Assembly (NCBI GenBank): GCA_050084515.1
Contig: CM114272.1
Span: forward strand, 31,558,001 to 31,622,000
Direction: 5' to 3'
DNA: 64,000 bases
From: Blasia pusilla
Lineage: Eukaryota; Marchantiophyta; Marchantiopsida; Blasiales
Shown piece by piece: positions 11,166 to 22,076 of the stretch. Under the pieces are notes generated by a model. That model saw only the letters and a program-made list of their open reading frames with translations, was not told the DNA's origin and searched no databases. Position 1 is the first letter of the stretch, and each line of letters begins with the position of its first letter. The position numbers and the translations under genes were made by a program.

Positions 11166-11960
11166 TACCTCACTAAAATCATAGAGCCCGCCCACTACCC
11201 TTGGTCCGCATGGCCTGCAAGGAGCCCATGCGCGGCCTCGCGCCCTTGCTCACATGCGGGCTTCAAGGCCTGCAAGCGGCCCGCACGTAGGCTCTGTACG
11301 GGCTGCAAGCTTGCAGTGCAGGCCATACGCGGGCTTCCGAGCTCGCAGGCAGGCTTGGCAGCCCGCCTGCGAGCTCGCGCACAAGCTCGGCAGCCTGCAT
11401 GCAAGCCCACGCCATAGCCTGTATATGGGCTCCCATGCCCGTAAGTAGCCCGCAACGAGCCTGGGACATAGCCCGCAAGTGGGCTCCATGGCCCGCAACT
11501 AGCCTACGCGCGGGCTCCAAGGCCGGAAACCTAGCGTGCAGGGGGGTCCAAGGACCGCAACAAACCCGTGCGCAAGCTCAGAGGCCCGCATACAAGCCCG
11601 CGCCCTAGCCCACATGCAGGCTCCCAGGCCCAAAAGCGGGTCGGGATTTAGGGCCCGCACCCTAGCCCGCGCGTGGGCTCCAAGGCCCGCACACTAGCCC
11701 GTACGCGAGCTTCATGCCCCGTACCTAGGGTGCATGCAAGTTCAACGGCTTGCAAGTAGCCCGGATGCGGGCTTCACGGCCCGCACGTCACGCTTGCTTG
11801 CAGCCACCGTCACGATCGAGGCCTGCATCCTTCATCAAAGCCCGCACTGGTGGCTTGCAAGTAGAGCCTACGCGGTCAATCCGGGCGCCACAAAAACCCA
11901 TGCTTGCGCCTAGTGTTCCATGTCCGGACTTGTCCGTTTCCGTGCAACCTTGGAGATCTA
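11166..11960. repeat. GC-rich MITE-like element with internal GCCCGC/GCGGGC repeats
   Basis: An abrupt GC-rich island in AT-rich DNA, built of variants of GCCCGCACGCGGGCTC. The right edge carries GGACTTGTCCGTTTCCGTGC followed by AACC, a terminal motif shared with other copies in this window. The ORFs here are chance frames in GC-rich repeats. Confidence 0.55.
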
Positions 11961-12865
11961 CGATGAGGAGGGGAACCAAGGAGAGAGGTTACAGTTTTAG
12001 GAGGGCATGTAAAACAAGAGAAGCAAGTAGACGGATTATCCAACTCCATCTCTGATCCATAGAAGGAAAGATAGGCAAGTCATCCAAGACAAGAGCAGAC
12101 CTATGAAAAGTGATTTTAAGAAAGCATGAGGGTAACAACCAAAAAAAAGCAGCGAAATCTGTCCAAAAGATATTTAGATGTAGGGAATAAGATTATGCAA
12201 CAAAAAATTTATGATTGGAAGTTACTTTAGGAAATATAAAAATAAATTGAAAAGGCAAAGTGACCTATGTGGTATTGAAAGAACTAGCTCAAGAATATGA
12301 ATTTTTAATGTTCTTAAGGAGATACCAAACATCATATGTAGGGGTGAAACAGTAAGGTAAAGAGTTGAAAGAGCAAAAAAGACATTCTCAATTTTAATGA
12401 AAATAGAGTTTAAATTTTGACTTGAATAAAGAATATATATTTGAGTTGAAAATTGGTAGGTTCATCCATATGAGATTTTTCAATTACGGTTTAGCATAAT
12501 ATTTGGCATGGAGTTTTGGGAAACTTTTTTTAAACCTTATGAAATATTTGGTTTATGGTTCCCATATAAAAAAAAATAGATATCATGTCGATGATGGAGA
12601 TAAATGGAGTTCCCATTTAAAGATTTGCTGCTCATCAAAGAAATGACTTAAGGATTTTTGGAGTTTCAACTAGTGTATGATATAAAATCATTTGAACATT
12701 TTGTGGAGAGTGTCATAAGGCCATATAGAATGAAATATAAAATGTGCCAAGGTGAAGCACACATGAATCTTCTTGGATTAAGTCAAAAATCTAAAATTAA
12801 ATTTTGATTAAAATTTCTAATTTATTATTAGAGAAATAAGGTTTTCCATTAACCTAATAAGGCTA
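11961..12865. other. AT-rich DNA without gene
   Basis: No coding signal. The segment 12590-12680 resembles the unit repeated at 16930-17600 (GAAATGA..TTA..ATTTTTGGAGTT). Confidence 0.35.
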
Positions 12866-13232
12866 GATGCGGACAAGGGTGGGTAGGCGCGGGATCACGG
12901 CTGGTTGGGCGCAGGCTAGGGCGGGCAGGTGTGGGCTCCGGGCGGGCAAGTGCGGGCTCGAGGCGAGCACGCGCGGGCTTAGGGCTCATTGGCAGGGGTG
13001 GGCTTGAGGGCCCCCAAAAAATTGGTACACCAGACCAAAAGATGGTATGCCGGACCAAATCTTGGTCCAACAGACCAATTTTTCCGGGCTGCGGGCGGGC
13101 TTGGATGCGCGCTCGGGTACGGACCTCGAGTACTCGGGCTGCATAGACATGTCCGACCATAGGACGGATATAAGTTCGCGGACATGGACATGTCCGCAGA
13201 CATGGACTTTTTCTGTGTGCAACCTTGCCCAT
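12866..13232. repeat. GC-rich MITE-like element inserted in copia fragment
   Basis: GCGGGC-rich interior, then GGACGGATATAAGTTCGCGG and GGACATGGAC, ending GTGTGCAACCTTGCC. Directly to the right lies a minus-strand copia integrase fragment cut off at the shared edge, so the element inserted there or replaced part of it. Confidence 0.55.
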
Positions 13233-13830
13233 CATACAAGCTTCACATGTATCCGACACTCTAGAAACTGGTAAATCAACAACCATGCCATATTTCCGCA
13301 TGTGGCGAAGTAAGGGAAAGCTTAGGTGACCAACTCTCTAATGCCATAACTTACTACTACCAAGATCTGTACCTACAATTGTCGTGAAATCATACCGTTT
13401 ACCCTCATCCACTACTTTCCCATTGGCATCCTTAATGATTGCTCCACAATTTTTTGAAATGAGTTCTAAGTTGCAATCATATAACACTGCTACTAAAAGA
13501 AAATTTCGCTTCAACTCTGATACGTACAAGACATTGGTTAACTTATCTCCATCTTCTTTTTGTGAGACTAAAGAAATTGTGCCTTTCCCTTCTACAAGGC
13601 ACTTTGCACCATACCCAACAATAACTACGATGGGCTCCTGCAAACTATAAGGAGCTATACCAATCCTTATGATTGGTCATGTGCCTAGATGCTCCACCAT
13701 TGAGCATCCATGCATCTTCACTCATTGACTTAGTGGAATGTTTTACTTGTGTGCAAAACTCTTTGATTGCTACTCAAACATCTCTCTAATGTTCTTCTTG
13801 TTCTACCGAATTTCCAGACTTCTTCCTATC
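13233..13830 (-). pseudogene. copia protease/integrase fragment
   Basis: Reads right to left as the same family as 5040-5560: a protease region with HMTNHKDWYSS, then VEGKGTISLVSQKEDGDKL, then GHLSFPYF and SDTCEACMMGK of the integrase zinc site. The protease start reads NGGAS rather than DSGAS. Both ends are truncated. Confidence 0.8.
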
Positions 13831-14369
13831 TAACATGATGTCATGCAAGGATTATTGACTAGGTTTAACATGTACATAAGAAAAATAATTTTATCCAAAA
13901 CCTAAAAATATTAGTAAGCAAAAAAAAAAAGTAATTATGAAAGTTCAATAAATTTGTAAATTTTTTTAAAAAAAATTTATGGTTAAGTTCTAAAAAATAA
14001 TTTAAGACAAAAAATAGTAGATCCCCTCAAATGCAAGAATTAAGCACAACACTCATTAATAATTCTTCATAGAAATGGAAAAGTGGGAAGTTTTTGTAAA
14101 AAATATCTATTTTATCTTAATTTTTATTGATTAAAAGATTCTCTCAATTTTCATTTCTTCATTCATTCATTTAAATTTTTTACGTTCATTTCTCTGCATT
14201 TTTATTTCGAAATTATTTCTCTATTACTTGCAACAATGCTTGTGTAATGCCTCTTTAAAAACCAATTAAAAAAACTGAAAATATGAAGAAAAAAAACTAA
14301 AATTTAAAAAGGAGTAGGAAAAGTGCAAGAGGAAATCAAGAAATAATGGTAGGAATGCATAACAAAAAA
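13831..14369. other. AT-rich spacer, nothing recognised
   Basis: Long A and T runs. No coding signal and no clear repeat unit. Confidence 0.4.
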
Positions 14370-16240
14370 TAAAATATGAAACTTTGCATAAAGCTTATAA
14401 GAGTATTTACAAGCACCATGCAAAATTTCAAGTCAAAGGAAAATTCCTTCTAAAGCCCAAAAATGAAAAGGTCATCCAAGACCCTTGCGATAAGATCTAT
14501 TAAGGAAAAATCACTTGTGTATTTCTCATTTTATTCAAGGGCCTTGACTTGAAACTTTGTCGACAAGTTGATTAGAGTGTTCACAAGCACCATACAAAAG
14601 TTTCGAACGGAAATTTCATCCAAAGCACTTGGATGGAAAGGTCATCCGATACCTTTACAATAAGGTTTGCTAAGGAAAAGTGACTTGTGCATTCTTCATT
14701 TTTCCATGTACATGGTCTTAATCTAAAACTTTGTAGACAAGTTTATAAGAGTGTTTGAAACCTCTTTGTAGACTTTCAAGTTAAATGGAGCTTCCATCTA
14801 AAGATTAAAAATGAAACGCTCATTGTAGACTCTAACTACAAGGTTTACAAAATTAAAGGAACAAATGGAACATCCATAAGAGAGACGAAAACTGAAGAGG
14901 TCAATCAAGACCCTTATGCTAAGGTTTACTTTAGAAGAATCACTAGCATATTTTTCATCTTTTCAAGGTATATGATCTCGACCTGAAATTTTCTAGAAAA
15001 TTTTATAAGAATGTTTAGAGGCACCTTGAAAATTTTCAAGTCAAATGGAGCAATTCCTCCATGGCAACATCTCACTTTGTGGCACCAAACTTTTCAATGT
15101 TCATGACTCGAAAAAAAAGAAAATTTCCGGGTGATGAGAGGTAGTTAAGTTAAATGATGGGAGGGAGGAGGAGAGGAATATTTTTCTGATTTATGATTTT
15201 ATACATTCTAGGAGAAGAGATTAAATTAAATTCTTTTTATTTATTTAAAAAAATTTTTTTTTTCTAAAATAAAGAATGGAGATGGGGCTTAAAAAGAAAA
15301 GCCATCCCAATAACTTACTCTTAAGTTTTTCTTTCCCTTAAAATTTGAGAATATAAAATTATGGAATTAAAAAATACTCACATAGCAAAGGAGGTGCAAA
15401 AAGTGATGTTCATCATATACTAAAAAAGATGAAAAATATGCAAGTTATTTTTCCTTAGTAAACCTCATCACAAGGGTGTGGAACGAGCTCTTCAATTTTT
15501 CACCTTTGGAGGGAAGTTATATTTGACTTAAAACTTTGCAGAGTGGTTTAAAACACTCTTTTAAACTATCTAAAAAGTTTCAGGTCCACAAAACAAACCT
15601 AGAGAAGATGAACAACTTTTGAGTCATTTTTCCGTTCTGAACCTTATTGCAAGGGTATGAGATGGGCTCTTCATATTTTTCCTTTGGGTGGAAGTTTCAT
15701 TTCACTTGTCTTGTTGGTTTTAAACACTCTTATAAACTTGTCTAAAAAGTTTCAGGTCCAGATTGAATAGGTGGGGAAGATAAAAAAAAACTTTAAAGTC
15801 ATTTTTCCTAGCATGGTGAACCTTATCGCAATTATATGGAATGAATTTTTTATTTTTTACCTTTGGATGGAAGTTTCATTTGACTTGAGACTTTTCCAAG
15901 TGGTTTTAAACACTGTTATTTTGTCTAAAAATTTTCAGGTCAAAAATATGTACATGGAAAAAATGAAAAATAAAAAAATCATTTTTCCTAGATAAATCTT
16001 ATCGCCAAAATGTAGAATGACCTATTAATTTTTGGGCTTTTTATGGAAATTCCATTTGACTTGAAACTTTTCAAGATGCTTTTAAACACTACTCTAATTT
16101 TTAATACAAAGTTTCAAGACAACATTGACCATTTATATTTAAAAAAAAAGAAAAATATGCAAGTCATTTTTCTTTAGTAAATCTTGTTGCAAGGGTTTAG
16201 AATGACCAATTCATTTTTGGGTCTTGGAAAATGAACAAGG
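14370..16240. repeat. Large inverted array of about 180-bp units
   Basis: Left arm (14370-15060): units containing AAGGTCATCC.AGACCC and TAAGG....ATCACTTGTGTATTT near 14470, 14647, 14818 and 14895. Right arm (15400-16240): the reverse complement of the same unit (GCAAGTTATTTTTCCTTAGT, then AAGGGTGTGGAACGAGCTC) near 15458, 15640, 15818, 15998 and 16178. Spacing in the right arm is close to 180 bp. The 340-bp centre is AT-rich. Confidence 0.7.
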
Positions 16241-16490
16241 TTTTGTGTAGGGTCAGAAGCATGAATGTGCGCAAGGTGGGGGTGGGTTTGGGTGCAAGAT
16301 GAGCATAGCCAGACCCTCATAGACATATTTGTCTCTAGGATGAACATAAGTCCGTGGACATGGACTTTGTCTGTGTACAACCTAGTGCCCATCACCCTCA
16401 CTCTTAGGAATGCCCTTGCCCAACGGCTCCACCTTGCCCTCACCAATGCCAAAACCCCCTCCAGTCTCAAAAAATGTTATGTCGCTTGAA
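16241..16490. repeat. MITE-like remnant of the GGTTGCAC family
   Basis: Contains GATGAACATAAGTCCGTGGA, then CATGGACTTTGTCTGTGTAC and AACC, the terminal module of the MITE-like family seen at 13140-13232 and 49560-49630. Confidence 0.5.
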
Positions 16491-16929
16491 ACTTAGGAAA
16501 TTTTGCTGAATTTTCCAAAAATAAAAACTTAAATTTTTTTATCTTACTTGGCTTTTTTAATTATGTGGAAACCGAAACCTGAATATTCCAATTTTTTTAC
16601 ATAAAAATCTCAAAAATTCAATAGTGAATATTTAGGCCAACCTTGTAAAGATATCACCACGGGTTTTTTGGGTTTCCAATAGTATGGTTAAATTCTTTAC
16701 AATTTTGGTGGAAAGTGGGAAGGAATATTTTATATAAACCAAATATTATATTATTTTTTTCAAATAACTCATAAATGCTTGATCGGAATTTTCCAATGGG
16801 CACACCATCACTCATGCGATAAATTATCTTTTTGCCTACATGGTAATTGAGAATCCAAATACTTCATAATTTCTCTTAAAAATTCCATACCCATACTCAA
16901 TATTTAATCTCGATTATTCTTCTTCAATT
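16491..16929. other. AT-rich spacer, nothing recognised
   Basis: No coding signal. No gene or element ends seen. Confidence 0.35.
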
Positions 16930-17600
16930 TTGATTTAAGGTGTGATAAGATAAGATGGACTAGGATACCATCTTTGAGCCCAAGTACATACTACTAGTTG
17001 AAGTTAATAATTTGAGTTTCATTAAATGGTCTTATTGCTCGTCAATGAAATGATCTTAGAATTTTTGGAGTTAAAATACATGGTCATGTTGTTCACAAGT
17101 TTTATGGAAATTTTCATATACCAGAATGGACTAGCTTCTACTAGATATAGGTGAAAATTTTAGAGGTCAAACCTTTTTACAAGATTTGATCCATGATGGG
17201 AGAAACTACCTTTGGATGTTTTGAGTTCTACTTATACCTCTTCGGCGTCATAAGATGGACTAGCATACCTAGCTAGAGCAAAAATTCACCTTCTTGGTTG
17301 AAGTTAAAAATTTAAAACTCAATCTTGATTACAAGGTCTAGCTAATAGTAAGAGAATGACTTTCGGATTTTTGGAGTTCCAATTGTATGGAAATATTTTT
17401 TGAAATTTTTCTTTAAGGTGTTATAAGTTAAGATAGACTAGAATAACAAAGTTGGAGCCACACTTCATATTCTTGGTTCAAGTTAAAAGTGAAAACTTAA
17501 TTTCAAGTAAAAGTTTGGATTGATGATGGAAGAAAAAACCTTGGGAGTTTGAGATTTCAAATTGTATGGTCATCTTGTTTTCGGATTCTATGCATGGATG
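16930..17600. repeat. Degenerate tandem repeat, unit roughly 170-180 bp
   Basis: AAGATGGACTAG (about 16950, 17260; AAGATAGACTAG near 17430) is followed each time by a TTGAAGTTAA-like phrase and, later, TTTTTGGAGTT. Units have diverged strongly. A related unit is at about 12590-12680. Confidence 0.45.
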
Positions 17601-18995
17601 GACTTGTCCATTTCCATGCCAGCGTGTAGTAATAGACTATGATACACAAACATATACAATTATTGATAAAGCTCTTTAATTTATGTGTCTGGCTCCACCT
17701 AAATCACCTAGGGAATGGTTGAATTTAACAAACTCTTCCCACATCAACTTCTAGGAACGATATTGATACGAAGGTAGAAGATAGAGTAAAGTGTCAAGTT
17801 CATCAACTTTTATATGTGGTACGGTCTAAGGAAGGGGAAGTACCGTCGAGTACCAAAAATCCGGCAAGTTTAAAAAAAGAAGAAAAAACCAAAAATTTGG
17901 TAGGTGCCAATTCAAATCAACTTTGCATATTGGTAGATATTTTCTTTTCTTAACCTTCATATTTATGATAATTTTAAAAAAACGTGATAGCCTCCGTGGA
18001 TGAAAAAGACTACTCAAAATTTTAAAAATCTATATCAGAAAAAAATAAAATATCAAATAAATAATTTGAAAATTTATGGGAATATCTGAACCATTTAGAA
18101 TAATTTTATTTTTTGTGGTTTGTGATTTTTGAAAAGCCATTGAAAAATTTAACAAGTATAGATTACCTCAAATGTCAAATAATCTTAAGTTTTAAGGTAA
18201 GCTATATTTTCTCTCAAATTTAAAAGCCATCCATTTTGAACTAATGGGTAATGTGATTATTGTTAAAATTACCTGGGTAAACATTCTTTCTAGACCCATA
18301 TTTGGAATAATTTTCTTCTTCAAAATAGATACATAGACAGATTAGGAAGAAGTAATTTAATTTTTAAGAAATGAAATTATAGATCTATAGTTGAAAATCA
18401 GTTCTAAGATTTACCATAAAATCATTCATTCGATGTTTAAAAAACTCTTTTATTCCAAGAGGTTTAGAAAAATAAAGAGTCTATATAGTAAGTTTAATCT
18501 AATCAATGATATTGGTCTTGATGGATATCTCTTTTTGAAATCTCCTTCATAGTAAGACTCATTAGAAATAATTTCTTTCATTAGGTTGCACTTGATCTTC
18601 TTTAGAGAAGTAAAATAATGTTTACGATGGTTATAAATTTATTGTGTTAAAGAAGTAGGCATAAGAATGTGATTAAGTGAATTATGAATTAACTTAATTA
18701 TTTTTCAAAATTAAACTGTGAATATACACTTACAAAAAATTAAAATTTTACAATTGGATAATAAATGACATATGTAAAAATTAATTAGAATTACAATTTC
18801 ATTGGTCTAATTTCATTTTTAATACTTATTAAACCAATATAGTCGTTTATTCATCACTAGTAAGGGAATAGTAAATTAAATTATATATAGGAAATTTATT
18901 TATAAAATAGTATCAAATTTGAAATATTATCAAAAACTTCTTGTTTCCAAGGTTGTAGTGAAACGCAATTTCTTCCATAGGACGGACTTGTCTCG
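17601..18995. other. AT-rich DNA, nothing recognised
   Basis: No ORF with coding character. A fragment of the GGACTTGTCC motif occurs near 17603. Confidence 0.35.
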
Positions 18996-19290
18996 ACTTG
19001 TCACAAACATGAAAAACTGGTCGCCAACCCATATTTTTTCAATGCTTAGATCAACTGCGCGGGCTCCGCTCGCACGATTAGGTGCGAGCTCGACTAAAGA
19101 GTGCGAGCTGAAGGCGGGCCACGAGCATGATGCGAGTTGAGGGCGGGCTTCTTCGTGGGCCTCCTTATGGGCTGAGAGGGGGCCTAGCGGACGTGCCTAT
19201 TGTAGGCTCTCGCACGGGCGGCAGGCTGAGTGCGGGGCCTCGTATGAGCTTGCGGGCTTGGACGCTCAACCTAGATGATGATCCACCTCA
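18996..19290. repeat. GC-rich MITE-like remnant
   Basis: GCGGGCTCCGCTCGCACG and related GC-rich units. GGACGGACTTGTCTCG lies just left at about 18980. Same compositional class as 11166-11960. Confidence 0.4.
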
Positions 19291-19979
19291 AGAGACTTTT
19301 GGCGATGCATTAGGTTCCAGCATGATCTAGCCGGAAATGCATATGAGGAAAGTTATCCATTAGACTTTTCTCTGAACCAGATCTGATTCTTTAGATAGAA
19401 AGGGATTTTCCTACTGTGTTCAAATTGTTAATGTTGTTCACTTTACATCACATAGACATCTGATTCTTAAAACAATTCTATTCATGTGACAGGTTTTTTT
19501 GGAAGTCTTTGTTTTGATCTATATCCCATTTTTTGGTCTTATTTCTAGTGATTTTAGCAAGCCTAATGAACTTGCGTTTTATAGAAAATTACATTAGCTT
19601 GAAATTGTCAGACTGATTGTTATACAAATCCATGTAGGTTGATTTTGTGTTGCACCTATGGCCTGCATAACATTCTTCTTCAATAAAATCTTTATGCCAC
19701 ATATTTCTTACCAATGAATAATGGTTATAACAAGAAAACATGTCATGCATTTTGACAGCCTATCTATTATGCATATGTAGTTGTGATAAAATGATTTTCC
19801 GAGTCAGTCCTATTAGATCTAATAAGATCTTAATCATTACTAAATAACTAAGGCAACAAGTAACCAAGGAAGTTCACACTTTCCTATTCATTCTTAAATT
19901 ACCACACAAGACATACAAAATCAAATAAATATCCAACCAATCATCATACAAAGAAAATGCTTGTCATTTAGCAAGCTAC
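19291..19979. other. Spacer, nothing recognised
   Basis: No coding signal or clear repeat. Confidence 0.35.
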
Positions 19980-20526
19980 AAGAGTCATTTAGTCCTTATT
20001 TCTGGAGTCATTTTTTTTGTCACTGTAGTCATTTATTCTGTACTTCCCGAGTGATATTCTATGACAATGAGAGATGAAATGACTAGCAAGGTGACTACCC
20101 ATATACACTCTTTCACTACGCGTCATGTTAGCATGACTCGTGCAGTCATATAAAATAACTAGGCTAGTCATTACATGATATATGGCATAATGACTATACT
20201 ATGTTTTTTTGTCTTTTTAGTCAACATCATCATTTGATGTGTCATATTTTATTCCATGTCACATGTTGACATGGAATTATTGACACATCATCCATATAAT
20301 GTCGCAATCCACATCTTCGTGATGTGGTAGTTGTTGCTATATGACTCAATCATTGAGTCATTTCATATTCCAGGTCACCAAATCAATCTAGTCATTCTAG
20401 TCCTTTAGAATATATGACTTGGCTTTTATGACTTTGCTAGTCACTAGTCATAATCAGTCGTGGATCATGATAAATGACTCATTTGAGTCATAAATCCTAG
20501 TCATAAAATCATAATTTTCTTCGAAT
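19980..20526. repeat. CACTA-type terminal region with TGACT/AGTCA arrays
   Basis: Dense copies of AGTCAT and ATGACT in both orientations (for example TATGACTCAATCATTGAGTC), ending at about 20514-20526 in TTTTCTTCGAATG. Read in reverse this resembles a mutated CACTAGAAGAAAA terminus. The same architecture occurs at 41140-41388 and 42617-43480. Subterminal short repeats are typical of CACTA elements. Confidence 0.5.
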
Positions 20527-21059
20527 GAAGGAAATATATGCACATTTAGATAAATTTCCTTGACCACCTCCACATCCTCGATGTGCGAAGGAAAGCCAAT
20601 GAAAGATATCTAAACTTGAGTTTGTAAATGGAAAATCTCAAAATCACCACATAAGTTTAGTGACACAACAGAATTCCACACTCACAACCTCTCACCTAAT
20701 GTGGAATCAATCAAAGTTTGTTAAAGATACAACAAGAAGCTCAATTATCCAAGTTGGTCACAAACAAAATCTAACTATCCCCAAAGGCAGGCAACTTCGG
20801 GGATGTCACAGTACATATGCCTCATATACCACATACGGGTAGACACCTATTTGACCCTCCGCATTTTCAATCGACTTAATTAAAATATGCATATAAAAAA
20901 TTCCCTTCAATGTTTATTTGGCTACTTTTTTCCCTATTTGACCCTCCCTTTCTTAATTAAATTTTTTTAATAATCCAAAAATTGAAATCAAATGCAACAT
21001 AAGTATTTAACATATATTACAAAAATTATAGATTGTTACGGGTGGGCACTCTCCAAGTG
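20527..21059. other. Spacer, nothing recognised
   Basis: AT-rich. No coding signal. Confidence 0.3.
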
Positions 21060-21640
21060 CCCACTCAAACATTTAATTGAAAATGGAAGACCAAAAATAT
21101 GATCTTGGACTTTTACTTACATCTTGGAGTTAAAAATAGCAAATCTGAGCCATCCAAGTGTGAAATTACATTGCCAGAACCAAGCCTGTCGAATTTCATT
21201 CCAATCCAATGGGGAAAGTCAAATCTTGGCCCAAAATGAAGGTCAAAGGAAGCTAAAAGAATCCCCACTTCAATCCCTCTTCTTCCTCTATCTCCTTCCT
21301 TTCTTGGCCTTGACTTTTAATCACAAGCTCAAAAACCATGAAACTTTGTGAAATGATGCCCCCATGCTTTTGCAACGTAGGGAGATACTTTTTTTCCAAA
21401 TGCTCACCTAGAGATTGAATAAAAAATGGAAGACCATAAATATGATCTTGGATTTGTAATTACATCGTGAAAATAATATTAGAAACTCAAAATCGTCCAC
21501 GTGGGAGATTACATTATCAAGAGAAAGCCCCCCAAGTTCCACTCCAATCCAATGGTGGAAAAAACTTTTGGCCGAGACGAAGGAAAAAAGTAAAATAATC
21601 CAAGTGAATCCCTAGAAATGATCATAAATGTAACAACATT
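21060..21640. repeat. Degenerate direct repeat, unit about 355 bp
   Basis: AATGGAAGACCAAAAATATG near 21080 and AATGGAAGACCATAAATATG near 21427 start two copies with further shared phrases (CATCCAAGTG/CGTCCACGTG, CAATCCAATGG). It resembles the 40030-40979 repeat in phrases such as CATGAAACTTTGT. Confidence 0.45.
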
Positions 21641-22000
21641 CCCTTGAAATCAAGTGGAGGACGGGAAACAAACGCATAATATTCTAATATCAATATTTTC
21701 TAGATTCTTTTATTGATATTTTCTTTGGAATTGTATAGCCCCTTGCAACTTTCGACTTTATTATCAACTTTTTTGGGGGAAATTTCTTCAACCCTTGCAA
21801 CTTTCGACCAAAGTCTGAATTTTTTCCCCCATCTTTGGAGGACCTTGCTTACATCGACTTATATTTTTAATTTTCCCCTCTCTTGTGAAAGTTTGGTGAA
21901 ATTCCCAAAAATTTTGGTCAGAAATTATAATATCCTTAAATTTGACGTACGTTGCTGTCCACTTTTCCTTCACTAACATCCCCTAGCGCGAATGAAAAGA
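21641..22000. other. Spacer upstream of gypsy relic
   Basis: Holds a short direct repeat of CCCTTGCAACTTTCGAC (about 21741 and 21792). No 5' LTR of the gypsy element is recognisable. Confidence 0.35.
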
Positions 22001-22076
22001 AAAGACGTTTAATGAAAAAAAAGAGGGTCTATGAAAATATGAGGATGTTCTATTAGATGAAGAGTTCATTAGTGGA

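Noticed and set aside
11195-11608. ORFs on both strands of the GC-rich island
   Set aside because: Open frames on all strands of a GC-rich simple repeat. The Ala/Arg/Pro/Gly-rich translations are artefacts of the repeat unit.
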